Below the pieces are notes generated by a model. It worked only from the letters and a program-made list of their open reading frames with translations, ran no database searches and was not told the DNA's origin. DNA of 64,000 nt from Flavivirga spongiicola (GTDB lineage Bacteria > Bacteroidota > Bacteroidia > Flavobacteriales > Flavobacteriaceae): positions 1,089,001-1,153,000 of the forward strand of contig NZ_JAUOEO010000001.1 of the NCBI RefSeq assembly GCF_030540825.1, written 5' to 3'. The position numbers and the translations under genes are program-made. Shown here piece by piece: positions 45,367 to 55,640 of this stretch. Every line of letters starts with the position of its first letter. Positions within the stretch are counted from its first letter, which is position 1.

Positions 45367-47280
45367 TTAATTCTTCAATACAATAAACTCACTCCGTCTA
45401 TTTTCCTGATGTTGTGCTTCTGTACATTTTTTACCATTCTTACAACCATTCAATAATTGACTTTCTCCATAACCTTTACCTGTTAATCTATCTTTATTAA
45501 TGCCTCTTGCTATTAAATAATTAATGGTTGCTTTTGCTCGTTGGTTAGATAAATTTATATTATAGGAATCGTTAGCTCTACTATCTGTATGTGAGCGTAC
45601 ATCTATTTTTAAATTAGGATGCTGTTTCATAGCTGCTATAATTTTTTCTAACTCGATTTCTGCCTCTTTTTTAATACTGGATTTATTTAAATCAAAATAT
45701 ATTTGACTTGTGTTTAGCATTTTGGCTAAGTCTGACATAGCGTCTGGACCTATTTCAAATACATTTTTTACTAATTGAATATCTACCTTATAGGCATCTT
45801 CTCCTTTGGCTATAAAGGTGTCTGTGGTATCGTAGCCTTTATTTTTTACTGTAATGGTATGAGCTTTAAATTTGTTTACAGTTGTTGAAAATGAGCCATC
45901 TTCTCTAGTGATGATATCATATTTAATAGTATTATCATCACTATTAATGGTTAATGTTGCATGAGCAATAGGCTGCCCTGTAACTTTATCGGTAACCACA
46001 CCCGTAACTACAGCTTCTAATAATTCTTTTATTGATTTTGTTTCTGTAAACCCATATATATTATCGACCTCTGTACGATTGGAACTAAAAAAGCCTTTTT
46101 TTGTGAGGTTATTAATTGAAAATGCAAAATCGTCTGCTGGACCATTCACTGGCATCCCTACATTAAGTAACTGCTTGCCTGTGGCTTTTAAATCTATATA
46201 AAATACATCGTAGCCCCCTAGACCAAAATGACCATCGGATGAAAAGTAAAGTTCATAGTTATTTGTAACGAATGGGAACGATTCTCTTCCTTTAGTATTT
46301 ACTTTGGAACCTAAGTTTTTTGGCTTCCCAAACGATCCGTCTTTGTTTATTGATACTGAAAAAATATCGGTTTGACCTATAGATGAAGGCATATTTGATG
46401 CGAAATACAAAGTGTTTTCATCGGGACTTAATGCGGGGTGTACATTCGAATAGTTATCGCCGTTTATTGATAGGTCTTCTATATTTGTCCATTCATCGCC
46501 AACTTTGGTTGCCCTATAAATTTTTAATTGTATTTTATCTTTTTTATTGGTTTTAATTCTTGGTGTAGAATTGGTTCTTGTAAAATAAAGTGTTTTACCA
46601 TCTTTAGTGATTGCGGGTGAGCTTTCATGAAATCTTTTATTTACGTCACCTTTTATAGCTACTGGTTCACTATAAGTATTTTCTTCTTCATTATAATTTA
46701 CACTATAGATATCTAAAAAAGGTTCATTACTCCAAACATCAACACTTCTTCTTTTTTTTAAGTTTCTTGTTGAAGCAAAATATATTGTATTTTCATGAAT
46801 AAACGCGCCATAATCTGCATTACTAGAATTTATCGGTAATGGGGTAATATTATATCTATTGCTGTTTTCTTCTATTATTTCTAAATAATCTGAAGATGAA
46901 GAAAACTCTTTATTTAAAATACCTGAGGTATTTAAAAATTGGTCATATACACTTTCTGCCTTTTTTTCTTTACCTACAGCTTTTAAAGACTGTGAGTATC
47001 TTAACAAATATTCTGTCTCAAGTGTTTTACTGTTTAATTTGTATAACTCTCCGTACCATTTTTCTGCATCTTTATAATCAGCTTTAAAATAATATGTATT
47101 TCCTATTTTTTTGAATAGTTCTTCTGATTTATAACCAGATTCGGCCACTTGTAAATACACCTTTGCTGCATCTATATATGATAAATCATTATATTTTTGA
47201 TTTGCTTTTTTTAGCTTATTCTCTTGTGCATTGCTAATTAAAACAAAAAGCAATATTATAATTGTTATTATATGTTTCAT
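45367..47280 (-). CDS. OmpA family protein with TPR, PD40 repeats and carboxypeptidase-regulatory-like domain
   Basis: Envelope protein of 637 residues that should anchor the adjacent outer-membrane complex to peptidoglycan. Signal peptide (1-18). Domains: TPR-like helices (about 20-120), a WD40-like PD40 propeller (about 150-400, e.g. SSPAITKDGKTLYFTR, HPALSPDENTLYFASN), a carboxypeptidase-regulatory-like beta-sandwich (about 425-505) and OmpA C-terminal domain (about 520-637, IYFDLNKSSIKKEAEIELEK and DVRSHTDSRANDSYN, with the RSxxV-type Asp/Arg). This architecture is that of PorE-like and PorP-partner proteins. It lies 17 bases after PorP/SprF. Confidence 0.9.
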   Translation of the reverse strand: MKHIITIIILLFVLISNAQENKLKKANQKYNDLSYIDAAKVYLQVAESGYKSEELFKKIGNTYYFKADYKDAEKWYGELYKLNSKTLETEYLLRYSQSLKAVGKEKKAESVYDQFLNTSGILNKEFSSSSDYLEIIEENSNRYNITPLPINSSNADYGAFIHENTIYFASTRNLKKRRSVDVWSNEPFLDIYSVNYNEEENTYSEPVAIKGDVNKRFHESSPAITKDGKTLYFTRTNSTPRIKTNKKDKIQLKIYRATKVGDEWTNIEDLSINGDNYSNVHPALSPDENTLYFASNMPSSIGQTDIFSVSINKDGSFGKPKNLGSKVNTKGRESFPFVTNNYELYFSSDGHFGLGGYDVFYIDLKATGKQLLNVGMPVNGPADDFAFSINNLTKKGFFSSNRTEVDNIYGFTETKSIKELLEAVVTGVVTDKVTGQPIAHATLTINSDDNTIKYDIITREDGSFSTTVNKFKAHTITVKNKGYDTTDTFIAKGEDAYKVDIQLVKNVFEIGPDAMSDLAKMLNTSQIYFDLNKSSIKKEAEIELEKIIAAMKQHPNLKIDVRSHTDSRANDSYNINLSNQRAKATINYLIARGINKDRLTGKGYGESQLLNGCKNGKKCTEAQHQENRRSEFIVLKN

Positions 47281-47297
47281 CTGTCTACAATTTATTA

Positions 47298-48221
47298 TTA
47301 GAAAAATCTAGGTGATGTTCTACCTTTTATCTTGTTGAATACTTCAAACTTTAAAAATACCTCATGTGATCCTGAATTATATCTAGCTAATTCCGTAGTA
47401 TCAAAGTCATAACCGTATCCTATCATTAAACTATCAGATATTTGAAATCCTGCTAAAGCACTAATTGAAGCGTCTAAACGATAAGCCCCTCCAAGTGTAA
47501 TCTTGTCATTTAATAAAAAATTAGCTGATAGATCATATGCTATTGGAGCTCCGGAAACAATTTTAACTAATGTTGCTGGTTTAAATTTTAAGTTTTCGTT
47601 TAATTGAAATACATAGCCTGCAATAAGATGAAAATGCTGACGCTTTGCTGCGGTAGATATAGTTACAGCGTCATAGAAATCTGTTTTTAATACATTGGGT
47701 ATTGAAAGTCCCAAATACCAATTCTCGGCATATAGATAACTTCCAATACCTATTTGAGGCTTCTGATTGTTAACGTTTTCGTTAAACCGAGCATCTGTAG
47801 GGTTATAAATAGCTAGCTTATTATAATCTACTTGTAAGGATTGTAATCCTGCTTTTATACCAAAAGCAAATCTTATATCATTATCAAAAGGTATAGTATA
47901 AGATGCATCAACTGTAACATAAAAGTCTTGGGAGGGGCCTATCTTATCGTTTATAAATGATAAGCCTAATGCCGTGTTGCCACCTCCTACGGGGCTATTT
48001 ATTGAAAAAAGCTGTGTGGTTGGAGCGCCTTCCAAACCTACCCACTGGGAGCGATGTAACAAGTTAGCATTTAAAGTTCCATTACTACCTGCATATGCCG
48101 GATTAAAAGAAACAGTATTATACATATATTGTGTAAAATGAGGATCTTGCTGTGCTAACAGTATGTTAACGTTTAATAAGAACACTCCTATTAATAAGTA
48201 TGGTAAGTATTTTAGTTGCAT
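47298..48221 (-). CDS. PorP/SprF family outer-membrane protein
   Basis: Outer-membrane beta-barrel of 307 residues. After a signal peptide (1-23, LLAQ) comes the family opening QDPHFTQYMYNTVSFNPAYAGSNG and HRSQWVGLEGAPTTQ, both diagnostic for PorP/SprF. Members are needed for secretion or surface attachment of specific type IX cargo, usually one encoded directly upstream with a type B sorting domain. Here that neighbour is the 415-residue protein 40 bases upstream, followed by the OmpA-family gene downstream. It is one of potentially many paralogues in the genome. Confidence 0.92.
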   Translation of the reverse strand: MQLKYLPYLLIGVFLLNVNILLAQQDPHFTQYMYNTVSFNPAYAGSNGTLNANLLHRSQWVGLEGAPTTQLFSINSPVGGGNTALGLSFINDKIGPSQDFYVTVDASYTIPFDNDIRFAFGIKAGLQSLQVDYNKLAIYNPTDARFNENVNNQKPQIGIGSYLYAENWYLGLSIPNVLKTDFYDAVTISTAAKRQHFHLIAGYVFQLNENLKFKPATLVKIVSGAPIAYDLSANFLLNDKITLGGAYRLDASISALAGFQISDSLMIGYGYDFDTTELARYNSGSHEVFLKFEVFNKIKGRTSPRFF

Positions 48222-48261
48222 GGTTGTAAGTTTTAAGATTGAGGCTATAAGAATGTTATTG

Positions 48262-49509
48262 TTAATTTTTGTCTGTATTTATATATAAATACCCTGCTTT
48301 TTTAACAGCTTGTGATTGATTACCTCCAGGATTGTATTCTACAATATAGAAATAGGTGCCAACTGGTAATTGTTCTTTTTCGTTTATAGTTATTCTACCA
48401 TCCGATATGCCTTTAAATACATTGTTGGTTTCGTTATAGCTGGTTGTTTCAAATACTTTTACACCCCAGCGATTAAAAATTTGAACTGTATTATCAGGGT
48501 ATTTTGCAATTCCATCTATAAGGAAAAAATCGTTATTGCCATCACCATTGGGGCTTAGTCCATTATATACTATCACATCATCGAGTAGAATAATATCTTC
48601 TTTTACTGTGGCTAGTGTAAAAACACCATAACCTGAAACTTCAGCTACTGTTGTAACAGTCTGGTTGTCTATATCTACAATACTTGCTTCGTCCACCCAA
48701 AAACCTTGAATAGCATCCCAGCGCACTATGCGTATTGCAGTAGCTGGTGCATTACTTATTTCTAAAGGTGTCGTATTAGTATCCCAGCTAAGTGTTACTA
48801 TAACATTAGCAACTCCTTGATCTCTGGTAATCGTCCAATATTCTGTATTATCTATAAATTCAATAACACCAGTTGCCAATGCATGAGGATGCAGGGTATC
48901 ACTATTTTCTAAAAAATACTTAGAAGCAAATATATCATTGCTGTTATCTGGTGTAGAAATAGCTGAACTTCTATAAAACCCATTATCACCGATAGGAAAC
49001 TCAAAAGCAGTATCTCCATTTTTATATACTGATCCATCAACATAACTTGTATTAGATGTGTTTATATGATCTGCTAATTGTTCAAAGGTTATATTTCCTC
49101 CAAAATCATCATTTTTAACAATACCTTGAAAAAACTCAGCAGTATTTACAACGCTTATATCTCCACTCAATTCAAAGGAAAATGCAGATGATGTGTTATT
49201 AAATAATACATTATAAAACTCACTTAGTGCGTTACCTGTTATTTGCTGTATGCTTGTTCCTTCAAAACGTGTTAATCCATTATTATTTGAATCGAAATAT
49301 GAGAATAATCCATCGTTATTAAAATTGGAGTACACAAACAGTTCTCCATTATTCATTACACTTGCTGTCGTGGTATTGTTAAAATCATCTACAACTCCCA
49401 TTTGTGTATTGGGGAGAATAGATAGCTCTCCAAGATTTGATGTTTGTGCCATAGTTATTAAACTCACAAATAGAAATAATCCAAGTGCTACATTTTTATG
49501 TGTTTTCAT
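48262..49509 (-). CDS. secreted protein with type B (gliding-associated) type IX sorting domain
   Basis: Type IX cargo of 415 residues. Signal peptide (1-21, LITMAQ), a beta-rich body of about 300 residues without recognised family, and a C-terminal type B sorting domain (about 325-415): VYNGLSPNGDGNNDFFLIDG, VQIFNRWGVKVFETTSY and LPVGTYFYIVEY, followed by VKKAGYLYINTDKN. This CHU_C-type domain directs secretion by PorV/PorU with a PorP/SprF partner, encoded 40 bases downstream. The body contains TVNTAEFFQGI and YRSSAISTP-like segments suggesting a filamentous surface protein, but function is unknown. Confidence 0.85.
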   Translation of the reverse strand: MKTHKNVALGLFLFVSLITMAQTSNLGELSILPNTQMGVVDDFNNTTTASVMNNGELFVYSNFNNDGLFSYFDSNNNGLTRFEGTSIQQITGNALSEFYNVLFNNTSSAFSFELSGDISVVNTAEFFQGIVKNDDFGGNITFEQLADHINTSNTSYVDGSVYKNGDTAFEFPIGDNGFYRSSAISTPDNSNDIFASKYFLENSDTLHPHALATGVIEFIDNTEYWTITRDQGVANVIVTLSWDTNTTPLEISNAPATAIRIVRWDAIQGFWVDEASIVDIDNQTVTTVAEVSGYGVFTLATVKEDIILLDDVIVYNGLSPNGDGNNDFFLIDGIAKYPDNTVQIFNRWGVKVFETTSYNETNNVFKGISDGRITINEKEQLPVGTYFYIVEYNPGGNQSQAVKKAGYLYINTDKN

Positions 49510-49574
49510 TTTTTATAATTTTTATTTAGTATTGGACCATTTATAATACATAGTCTTAACTTCTTCCTTTTTTT

Positions 49575-49625
49575 AAGAGAAAGTAGGTTAGAATTTTTAA
49601 TACTTCTAACCATTACTTTTCTCTT
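49575..49625. repeat. long imperfect hairpin upstream of the type B cargo gene
   Basis: GGTTAGAA (49586-49593) pairs with TTCTAACC (49604-49611), and the flanks AAGAGAAAGTA (49575-49585) and TACTTTTCTCTT (49614-49625) pair around small bulges. T-run TTTTT follows on the plus strand, not the minus. In the 261-base gap of a minus-strand operon this may be an mRNA-stabilising or attenuating stem. Confidence 0.4.
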
Positions 49626-49684
49626 TTTGAAGTGTTGTAAATACTAGTCCCAACTAACCTCTACTAAACACTTTGTTATTTAAA

Positions 49685-49731
49685 AAGGAGGACTTATTGT
49701 TAGCCAACCAAACCTAAATTCAGCCCTCCTT
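49685..49731 (-). terminator. possible terminator after the 1944-residue gene
   Basis: On the minus strand AAGGAGG (49731-49725) is followed after 33 bases by CCTCCTT (49691-49685) and a T/A-rich tail. The stem is 7 bases and the loop is long, so the terminator is weak; it would separate the 1944-residue gene from the type B cargo-PorP-OmpA set. Confidence 0.35.
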
Positions 49732-49770
49732 ATATGTGGAATAACCTAAGGTTAAACACACCTTTATTTA

Positions 49771-52700
49771 TTAAAATTTCATTTTTTGTTCTACTCCATT
49801 TTGAAAGTTTTTACCATGTCTCATAAAATCACTTGGGGCAACAATTCCAAAAGTGAAATATTTAGTTCCATCAAAATCATAGATAACTTCCCAATTAGCA
49901 CCATTCTGTACAAGTGGCACTGTTACTACATTAGTAGTAAATCCAGAATCGTCTGCTACGAATAGCATGAGTTCGGTAGTACTGCTAAACCCTGCAACAG
50001 CACTGTTAGGTATCTGTATCAAGGTGCTGCCAACAGCTCCAGTTTCATTTACCAACCAATTACGGGCTGTTTTTTCTGAAAACGCACTTGGAATACCTGA
50101 GTTTACTACTGCTGTACTGGCATTATCATTACCCCAAACAAGAAAATCTTTATTGGTTGTAAATGTGTTGGCATTGGCAATATTTGTTGCCGCAATACCT
50201 CCCAAACCTATAGTAACAATAGCATCTGTATTTACAGATTTAGATTGCTTTTGAGTTAAGCCACTTAAATCGTCTCTACCTATACCAGCTATATCATAAT
50301 TATAAAGGCTATTTGTGGTTGCATCCCAAATTACAGAAGCATCTGATGCTAAGTAATTTGTTAAAGAACTCTGATCTAACGTTAAGCCATATTTAATTGC
50401 TAAATAGGATTCTATTCTTAACGTTTCTATGGCTGTTAAATCAACATCTTTATGAAAAATAACTTCAGGTAAGTCTCCATTATATCTATTAGTTCCTGAG
50501 CTAAGGTCATGTCCTATAATAGCCTGACCTGGTAAAAAATTTAATGTAGCTGAAGAATTTGTACTGGGTGCCATACTATTCAAAGAAATAGATCGAGTAG
50601 ATGTTCCAGATGCATAAGCGACACTCATCATTCTCGTTTCTGTAGAAGCTCCTCCTGGACTAAATCCTCTATTATATAAATCAAAAGATGTAGATGTAGG
50701 AGAATTTCTCAAAAACATTGATCTATCGGTACCAACTGCCCCTGAACTTAACCAAGCTCCTCCGGTTCCAGAACCTACAGAAAAGGCTGCATTGCTAAAG
50801 TTTCCATTAGTAAACAAACCTAAGCCTAAGCCACTAATATCGTAGGCCTCATTAATTGATGCACCGACAAAGGACATAGATGGATTAAAGTTTATCATTG
50901 TTCCTGTAGGCCCTCCAGCAAGAGATCTTCCAGCTGCATCACGGTTATTTCCGCTTTGATCTTCCCAAAGTGCAGTTGTTGCGCCTTGATTTGCTTCAAA
51001 CCAAGCAGATAAACTATTCGTAACGCCTCCTGGAGATGGCTGTGTAAATCCTAAAGTAAATAGGTCATTATTGTTTAAATCTACTCCTGAAAATGTAATT
51101 ACGCCACCAGATTCAACACCGCCAATTACTGTAGCATTGGTAAAATCTCCATCGCCATCCGTATCTACAAATAATTCGAAATTATAAGCTAATGGGCTAA
51201 TACCAATATTACTAAATGCTATTGTTTGGTTATTTACACTCCCATTTTCTTGTACTTTCCATTCTCTACCTATACGTTGTAATGCTCCTGCGCTTGCTGG
51301 TAACTCGGTAGTTTGTAAATCTATACTAGCATTATCATTACCCCAAATAAGATAGTCTTTGTTGGTTGTAAATGTGTTAACATTAGCAATATTTGTTGCT
51401 GCAATACCTCCCAAACCTATGGTAACCATAGCATCTTCGTTTATAGATTTGGATTGCTTTTGGTTTAATGCAGTTAAATCATCTTTACCTATACCTGCTA
51501 TATCATTATTATAAAGGCTATTTGTGGTTGCATTCCATACTACAGAAGCATCTGAAGCTACATAATTTCTTGCTGTTGTTTGATCCAGGGTAATACCAAA
51601 CTTTAATGCTAAGTAACTCTCTACTTGTTCGCGCTCCACTGGTGTAAGCTTTGTATTATAGATAACCACTTCCGTTATAATACCCTTTCCTGAATCATCT
51701 CCACCACCTATATCTGCGCCAAAATGTAATCTTGACCCCGCTGGAACTGATATACGCATACCGTTTGATGCTACTGCATTTAAACCATTGAAGCTATATT
51801 CTGGCGCTGTAGCATTGAGCCATGAGGTAGTGTGCATATAGGGTTCATCTTGTTCTACTACATCATCTCCATTTGTACCTGTCCCATAATTACCATCATA
51901 ATGTCCTATTTTCCTGTTAAACGAGCCTATGGTAGGATTATCATAAGATGTTCCAAAGCCAACTTTTATCTCATCACCACTTGCAAGTCTATTAGCAGTA
52001 CCCACATAAAATACAGTGGCATTAGAACCACCAGACAAAGGTGCTATTACTCGCTCATATCTATTTCCTCTACTACCAGGGAAATCTACACCAGGATTAA
52101 AGTTAATAGCCGTAGGCATTAACGTTGGTGAACCTACTTTGGTTAAGTCAAAACTACCAACGGGACCATCATCTGGCCATGAGGTAGTTGTAATATTCTC
52201 ACTAGATCGATACCAGGCAGATAGCCCATTCGAAATCCCACCAGGAATTGGAATAGTTACGCCTAAAGTAAATACATCATTATGGTTTAAATCTACTCCT
52301 GCAAACGTAATTGTACCACCAGATTCAACACCTCCAGTAATAATTGTAGCATTGGCAAAATTGCCATCTCCATCCGTATCTACATATAATTCATAATCAT
52401 AAGCTATTGAGCTCACATTAATATTACTAAATGCTATTGTTTGGTTGCTTACACTCCCATTTTCTTGTACTTTCCATTCTCTACCTATACGTTGTAATGC
52501 TAATGCTCCTGCTGGTAACTCGGTAGTTTGAAAATCTATACTGGCATTATCATTACCCCAAATAAGAAAGTCTTTATCGGTTGTAAATGTGTTAGCATTA
52601 GCAATATTTGTTGCTGCAATACCTCCCAAACCTATAGTTACTATAGCATCTGCATTTACAGACTTGGATTGTTTTTGGCTTAAGGCTGATTTATCATCTC

Positions 52701-55605
52701 TACCAATACCTGCTATATCATTATTATATGCAGAATTGGCTGTTGCATTCCAAATAACAGAAGCATCACTTAATAAATAATTATTGCTTGCTACTGTCAG
52801 GTCTAATGTAAGACCATATTTAATAGCCATATAACTATCTACTTGTCTTCTTTCTGTTGCAGAGAGGTTTCTATTATAGGCTATAAATTCACCAACTGTT
52901 CCTATGAATCCAGAATCATCTCCACCAGTTCCAGTACTACGAGTATCTCCCAAAACATATCCACCCATAGGCGATCCTGTTGAGCCATGAGCCCCAATAC
53001 CACCTGTGTTTGCACCGTTAAATCCTTTTGTTACAGACACATCTGTAAACCTATTATAAGTAATAGAGGGGATCGTTGCACTAAATGTACCACCAGGGTT
53101 AGAAAGATATGGAAGTCCACCTCCTCTATTTCGAATTGCAATAGCACCACTGGTATATAATCCAGGTGAATCCCAATTGGTTCCATTTAAAGTAATATTG
53201 TCTCTACCAATATTGAAAAACCTTGAGCCAGTCATTCCTTCTTTAGTAAGCGTGAATATGTCATAACTACTAGTTCCTAAAGTTGCAGAAGTAACATTTC
53301 CGATTTTTTGATTGGTTGCAGTAAATTGAACTGCTTTATTAAAGTTGAACAAAGTAGCACTACCATCAATAAGAGAGGGTAGTGGTCTTGCACCAAATTG
53401 ACCTGCAACATTGAACTGAGCTAAATTTTCCCATCCTGTTAATGTTCCTGTTGAAGTAGGTGTAGTACCTACATCTGCACGAAGCCATAAATTAAGACCT
53501 GCAGTAACACCACCTGGGCCTAATGTTGGGTTAATTTTATATGCATCACCAAATTCAGATACGGAGCTATTTAAGTTTATGGATTTTAATGTAGTGGTCC
53601 AAAAACCTATGTTTTCTCCACCACTATTAATGCTTCTTGTGTAGGTTGTTGCTCCTGAAAGCCCTGTTTCTGTATGTACATAAGTACGGCCATTATAAGG
53701 CGAATCGGAAGCTTGATTGGTAAAAAATTCTATATCACAAGGGTTACAAACTGTAGTAGGAGGGGTAGTAAACGTAACGTCATATGTATCTACACCTGTA
53801 TTTACAGAATTTAAAATAAGAGGGGTATCACCATCTATTTGTTCAAGGTCATTCCCTCCATTGTTATTTTGATTGTCAATCCCGATCAAAGCATTATTAT
53901 AGATACTATTTTGGGAAATATTTATACCATCCGTATGTGAGATGGCTATACCTGCTGCTGCGTTATCAAATATGGTATTGCCTGAAATTTCAAAATCTGT
54001 AACTCCATTATGTTCCCAAACAATAATACCATTTCCAGGAAAGGCACCATTAGCAGTGGTACCGCTAATAGTATTATTGGTTATTTTAATGTTTGAGGTG
54101 GCATTAGTACCATCTGTATCTATAAGTATCCCATTTTGCTGTAGGTTTAAAAAGGTATTATTATTTATTAAAATATCTCTCTTTATGTAGTTATAGCCTA
54201 AGTCTATCCCCATACCTGCCGCGTTTGCTTCAGTATTCCCTGTAAAAGTAGAGCCTTCAACCGTGAAATTATTTACAGCTCTTGCAGCATGGAATTGAAA
54301 ACTATCAGCATTTCTTATATCCAAATTTGTAAATGTTGCATTTTTCGAGTCATCTTGATTTATATCTGAAAGAAAATAGAGAGCTGTGTTTCCATCATCA
54401 GTTGTACCTGAAAAATCTGCATCAATAGTAACATCGGTCATCGTAATTCCATTCACAACATTGTTAAAACGAATCATTTCATTAGTTCCTGATCCATCAA
54501 AATTATCAAAGGTCGAATTGGTTAAGGTAATATCTGTAGCAACACCTCCAATAAAAATACCATGAACCTCAGGATCATGCATGGTTATTCCATTAAGTGT
54601 AATTTGGTTTGCAGTAGTATTAAAATAGATACCATAGTCTCCATCATTTGTAGTTAAAGTATGATCTAAATCTAAAGTAACAGTATTCATGATAACATCA
54701 GTTGCAACACCTGCAAAACGTATCTCAATTGCATTCGTTTCTCCAGTTGCATTACTAAATCGAGAATCATCAATCCTTATAATGTCTGCTGTACTAGTAA
54801 AATAAAGCCCAACACCGTCTGCGTTATTTACTTCTAGTTCATCTATAGTAATGTTCGTAGCTGCACTTATGAAATAGATTCCATAATCCCCACTACTTCC
54901 TGATCCATCTCTTTGTAAATCTAATGTTGTATTTAAAATATTAACATTATTAGCAGCACCTGAAAATCTTATACCCATACTAGGATCTGATTTTGACAAA
55001 ATAAACTTGTCAATAGTAACGTTATTAGAAGTACCTGCAATAATAATTCCATATTGTCCAGTTTGTCCTTCTGTCATTACTACATTTCTAATCGTTAAAT
55101 CTATTGCATTATTAGGAACATAAACCGCACTGTCAATGCAGTCACAAGTAGTTACAGAATTTGTAACAATTATGTCTTCAATAACTACTCCAGTTGGACT
55201 ACCGTTTAATATAATTGCGTTATTACCGGAGTCTAGCAAAGTCATCCCCCTCAAGGTTGCATTGGTTCCTCCTGCTTGAACCCTAAATATATATCGTCCA
55301 TTATCTCCTGCTCCTGCATCTATAATCACAGAGGCTTCTCCACCAGCAGATGTACCGTCTATGGTAATATCTGCTGTGCTTATTAAAGGTAAATTTGCTG
55401 TTAAATCAATAGTTCCTCCTGTACCATCAAATGTAATTGTATGCGGCCCTGCTGCACCATTGGCTTGGTTTATACTCCAACGCAAAGTCCCAGGTGTATT
55501 TGTATCTGCATAATCAGTTACAATATAATCTTGTGCTTGTATGGTAACCGTAGCCATAAAAAACAGGGCCATGGTTATCCAACTATATGCTTGTTTTTGT
55601 ATCAT
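49771..55605 (-). CDS. large secreted beta-helix/lectin-like repeat protein, 1944 residues
   Basis: Signal peptide (about 1-24, TIQAQ). Residues about 30-560 form a right-handed parallel beta-helix (repeated I-T-N-N-x-I turns such as ITNNTISGTTANG and NTFLNLQQNG). From about 700 to the end, three concanavalin-like segments (LNLWLRADVG, LSAWYRSSEN, LSAWFEANQG) alternate with three near-identical modules containing VTIGLGGIAATNIAN and WGNDNAS. No type A or B sorting domain is evident; the protein ends in MRHGKNFQNGVEQKMKF, a short basic tail. Likely a surface or matrix protein. It starts 36 bases downstream of the 2151-residue gene's stop. Confidence 0.85.
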   Translation of the reverse strand: MIQKQAYSWITMALFFMATVTIQAQDYIVTDYADTNTPGTLRWSINQANGAAGPHTITFDGTGGTIDLTANLPLISTADITIDGTSAGGEASVIIDAGAGDNGRYIFRVQAGGTNATLRGMTLLDSGNNAIILNGSPTGVVIEDIIVTNSVTTCDCIDSAVYVPNNAIDLTIRNVVMTEGQTGQYGIIIAGTSNNVTIDKFILSKSDPSMGIRFSGAANNVNILNTTLDLQRDGSGSSGDYGIYFISAATNITIDELEVNNADGVGLYFTSTADIIRIDDSRFSNATGETNAIEIRFAGVATDVIMNTVTLDLDHTLTTNDGDYGIYFNTTANQITLNGITMHDPEVHGIFIGGVATDITLTNSTFDNFDGSGTNEMIRFNNVVNGITMTDVTIDADFSGTTDDGNTALYFLSDINQDDSKNATFTNLDIRNADSFQFHAARAVNNFTVEGSTFTGNTEANAAGMGIDLGYNYIKRDILINNNTFLNLQQNGILIDTDGTNATSNIKITNNTISGTTANGAFPGNGIIVWEHNGVTDFEISGNTIFDNAAAGIAISHTDGINISQNSIYNNALIGIDNQNNNGGNDLEQIDGDTPLILNSVNTGVDTYDVTFTTPPTTVCNPCDIEFFTNQASDSPYNGRTYVHTETGLSGATTYTRSINSGGENIGFWTTTLKSINLNSSVSEFGDAYKINPTLGPGGVTAGLNLWLRADVGTTPTSTGTLTGWENLAQFNVAGQFGARPLPSLIDGSATLFNFNKAVQFTATNQKIGNVTSATLGTSSYDIFTLTKEGMTGSRFFNIGRDNITLNGTNWDSPGLYTSGAIAIRNRGGGLPYLSNPGGTFSATIPSITYNRFTDVSVTKGFNGANTGGIGAHGSTGSPMGGYVLGDTRSTGTGGDDSGFIGTVGEFIAYNRNLSATERRQVDSYMAIKYGLTLDLTVASNNYLLSDASVIWNATANSAYNNDIAGIGRDDKSALSQKQSKSVNADAIVTIGLGGIAATNIANANTFTTDKDFLIWGNDNASIDFQTTELPAGALALQRIGREWKVQENGSVSNQTIAFSNINVSSIAYDYELYVDTDGDGNFANATIITGGVESGGTITFAGVDLNHNDVFTLGVTIPIPGGISNGLSAWYRSSENITTTSWPDDGPVGSFDLTKVGSPTLMPTAINFNPGVDFPGSRGNRYERVIAPLSGGSNATVFYVGTANRLASGDEIKVGFGTSYDNPTIGSFNRKIGHYDGNYGTGTNGDDVVEQDEPYMHTTSWLNATAPEYSFNGLNAVASNGMRISVPAGSRLHFGADIGGGDDSGKGIITEVVIYNTKLTPVEREQVESYLALKFGITLDQTTARNYVASDASVVWNATTNSLYNNDIAGIGKDDLTALNQKQSKSINEDAMVTIGLGGIAATNIANVNTFTTNKDYLIWGNDNASIDLQTTELPASAGALQRIGREWKVQENGSVNNQTIAFSNIGISPLAYNFELFVDTDGDGDFTNATVIGGVESGGVITFSGVDLNNNDLFTLGFTQPSPGGVTNSLSAWFEANQGATTALWEDQSGNNRDAAGRSLAGGPTGTMINFNPSMSFVGASINEAYDISGLGLGLFTNGNFSNAAFSVGSGTGGAWLSSGAVGTDRSMFLRNSPTSTSFDLYNRGFSPGGASTETRMMSVAYASGTSTRSISLNSMAPSTNSSATLNFLPGQAIIGHDLSSGTNRYNGDLPEVIFHKDVDLTAIETLRIESYLAIKYGLTLDQSSLTNYLASDASVIWDATTNSLYNYDIAGIGRDDLSGLTQKQSKSVNTDAIVTIGLGGIAATNIANANTFTTNKDFLVWGNDNASTAVVNSGIPSAFSEKTARNWLVNETGAVGSTLIQIPNSAVAGFSSTTELMLFVADDSGFTTNVVTVPLVQNGANWEVIYDFDGTKYFTFGIVAPSDFMRHGKNFQNGVEQKMKF
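50103..52840 (-). repeat. three intragenic repeats of a 190-residue module
   Basis: Copies lie at about 52259-52840, 51050-51624 and 50103-50414 (truncated). Each encodes ..GITLDQ..YxASDASVxWxATxNSxYNxDIAGIGxDD..KQSKS.., followed by VTIGLGGIAATNIAN, WGNDNAS and, in the first two, REWKVQENGS and DTDGDG. The first two are near-identical at DNA level over long blocks, indicating recent duplication. Confidence 0.85.
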
Positions 55606-55640
55606 AATTGTTTCTTATTTAAGTTGTACACTATGATATC

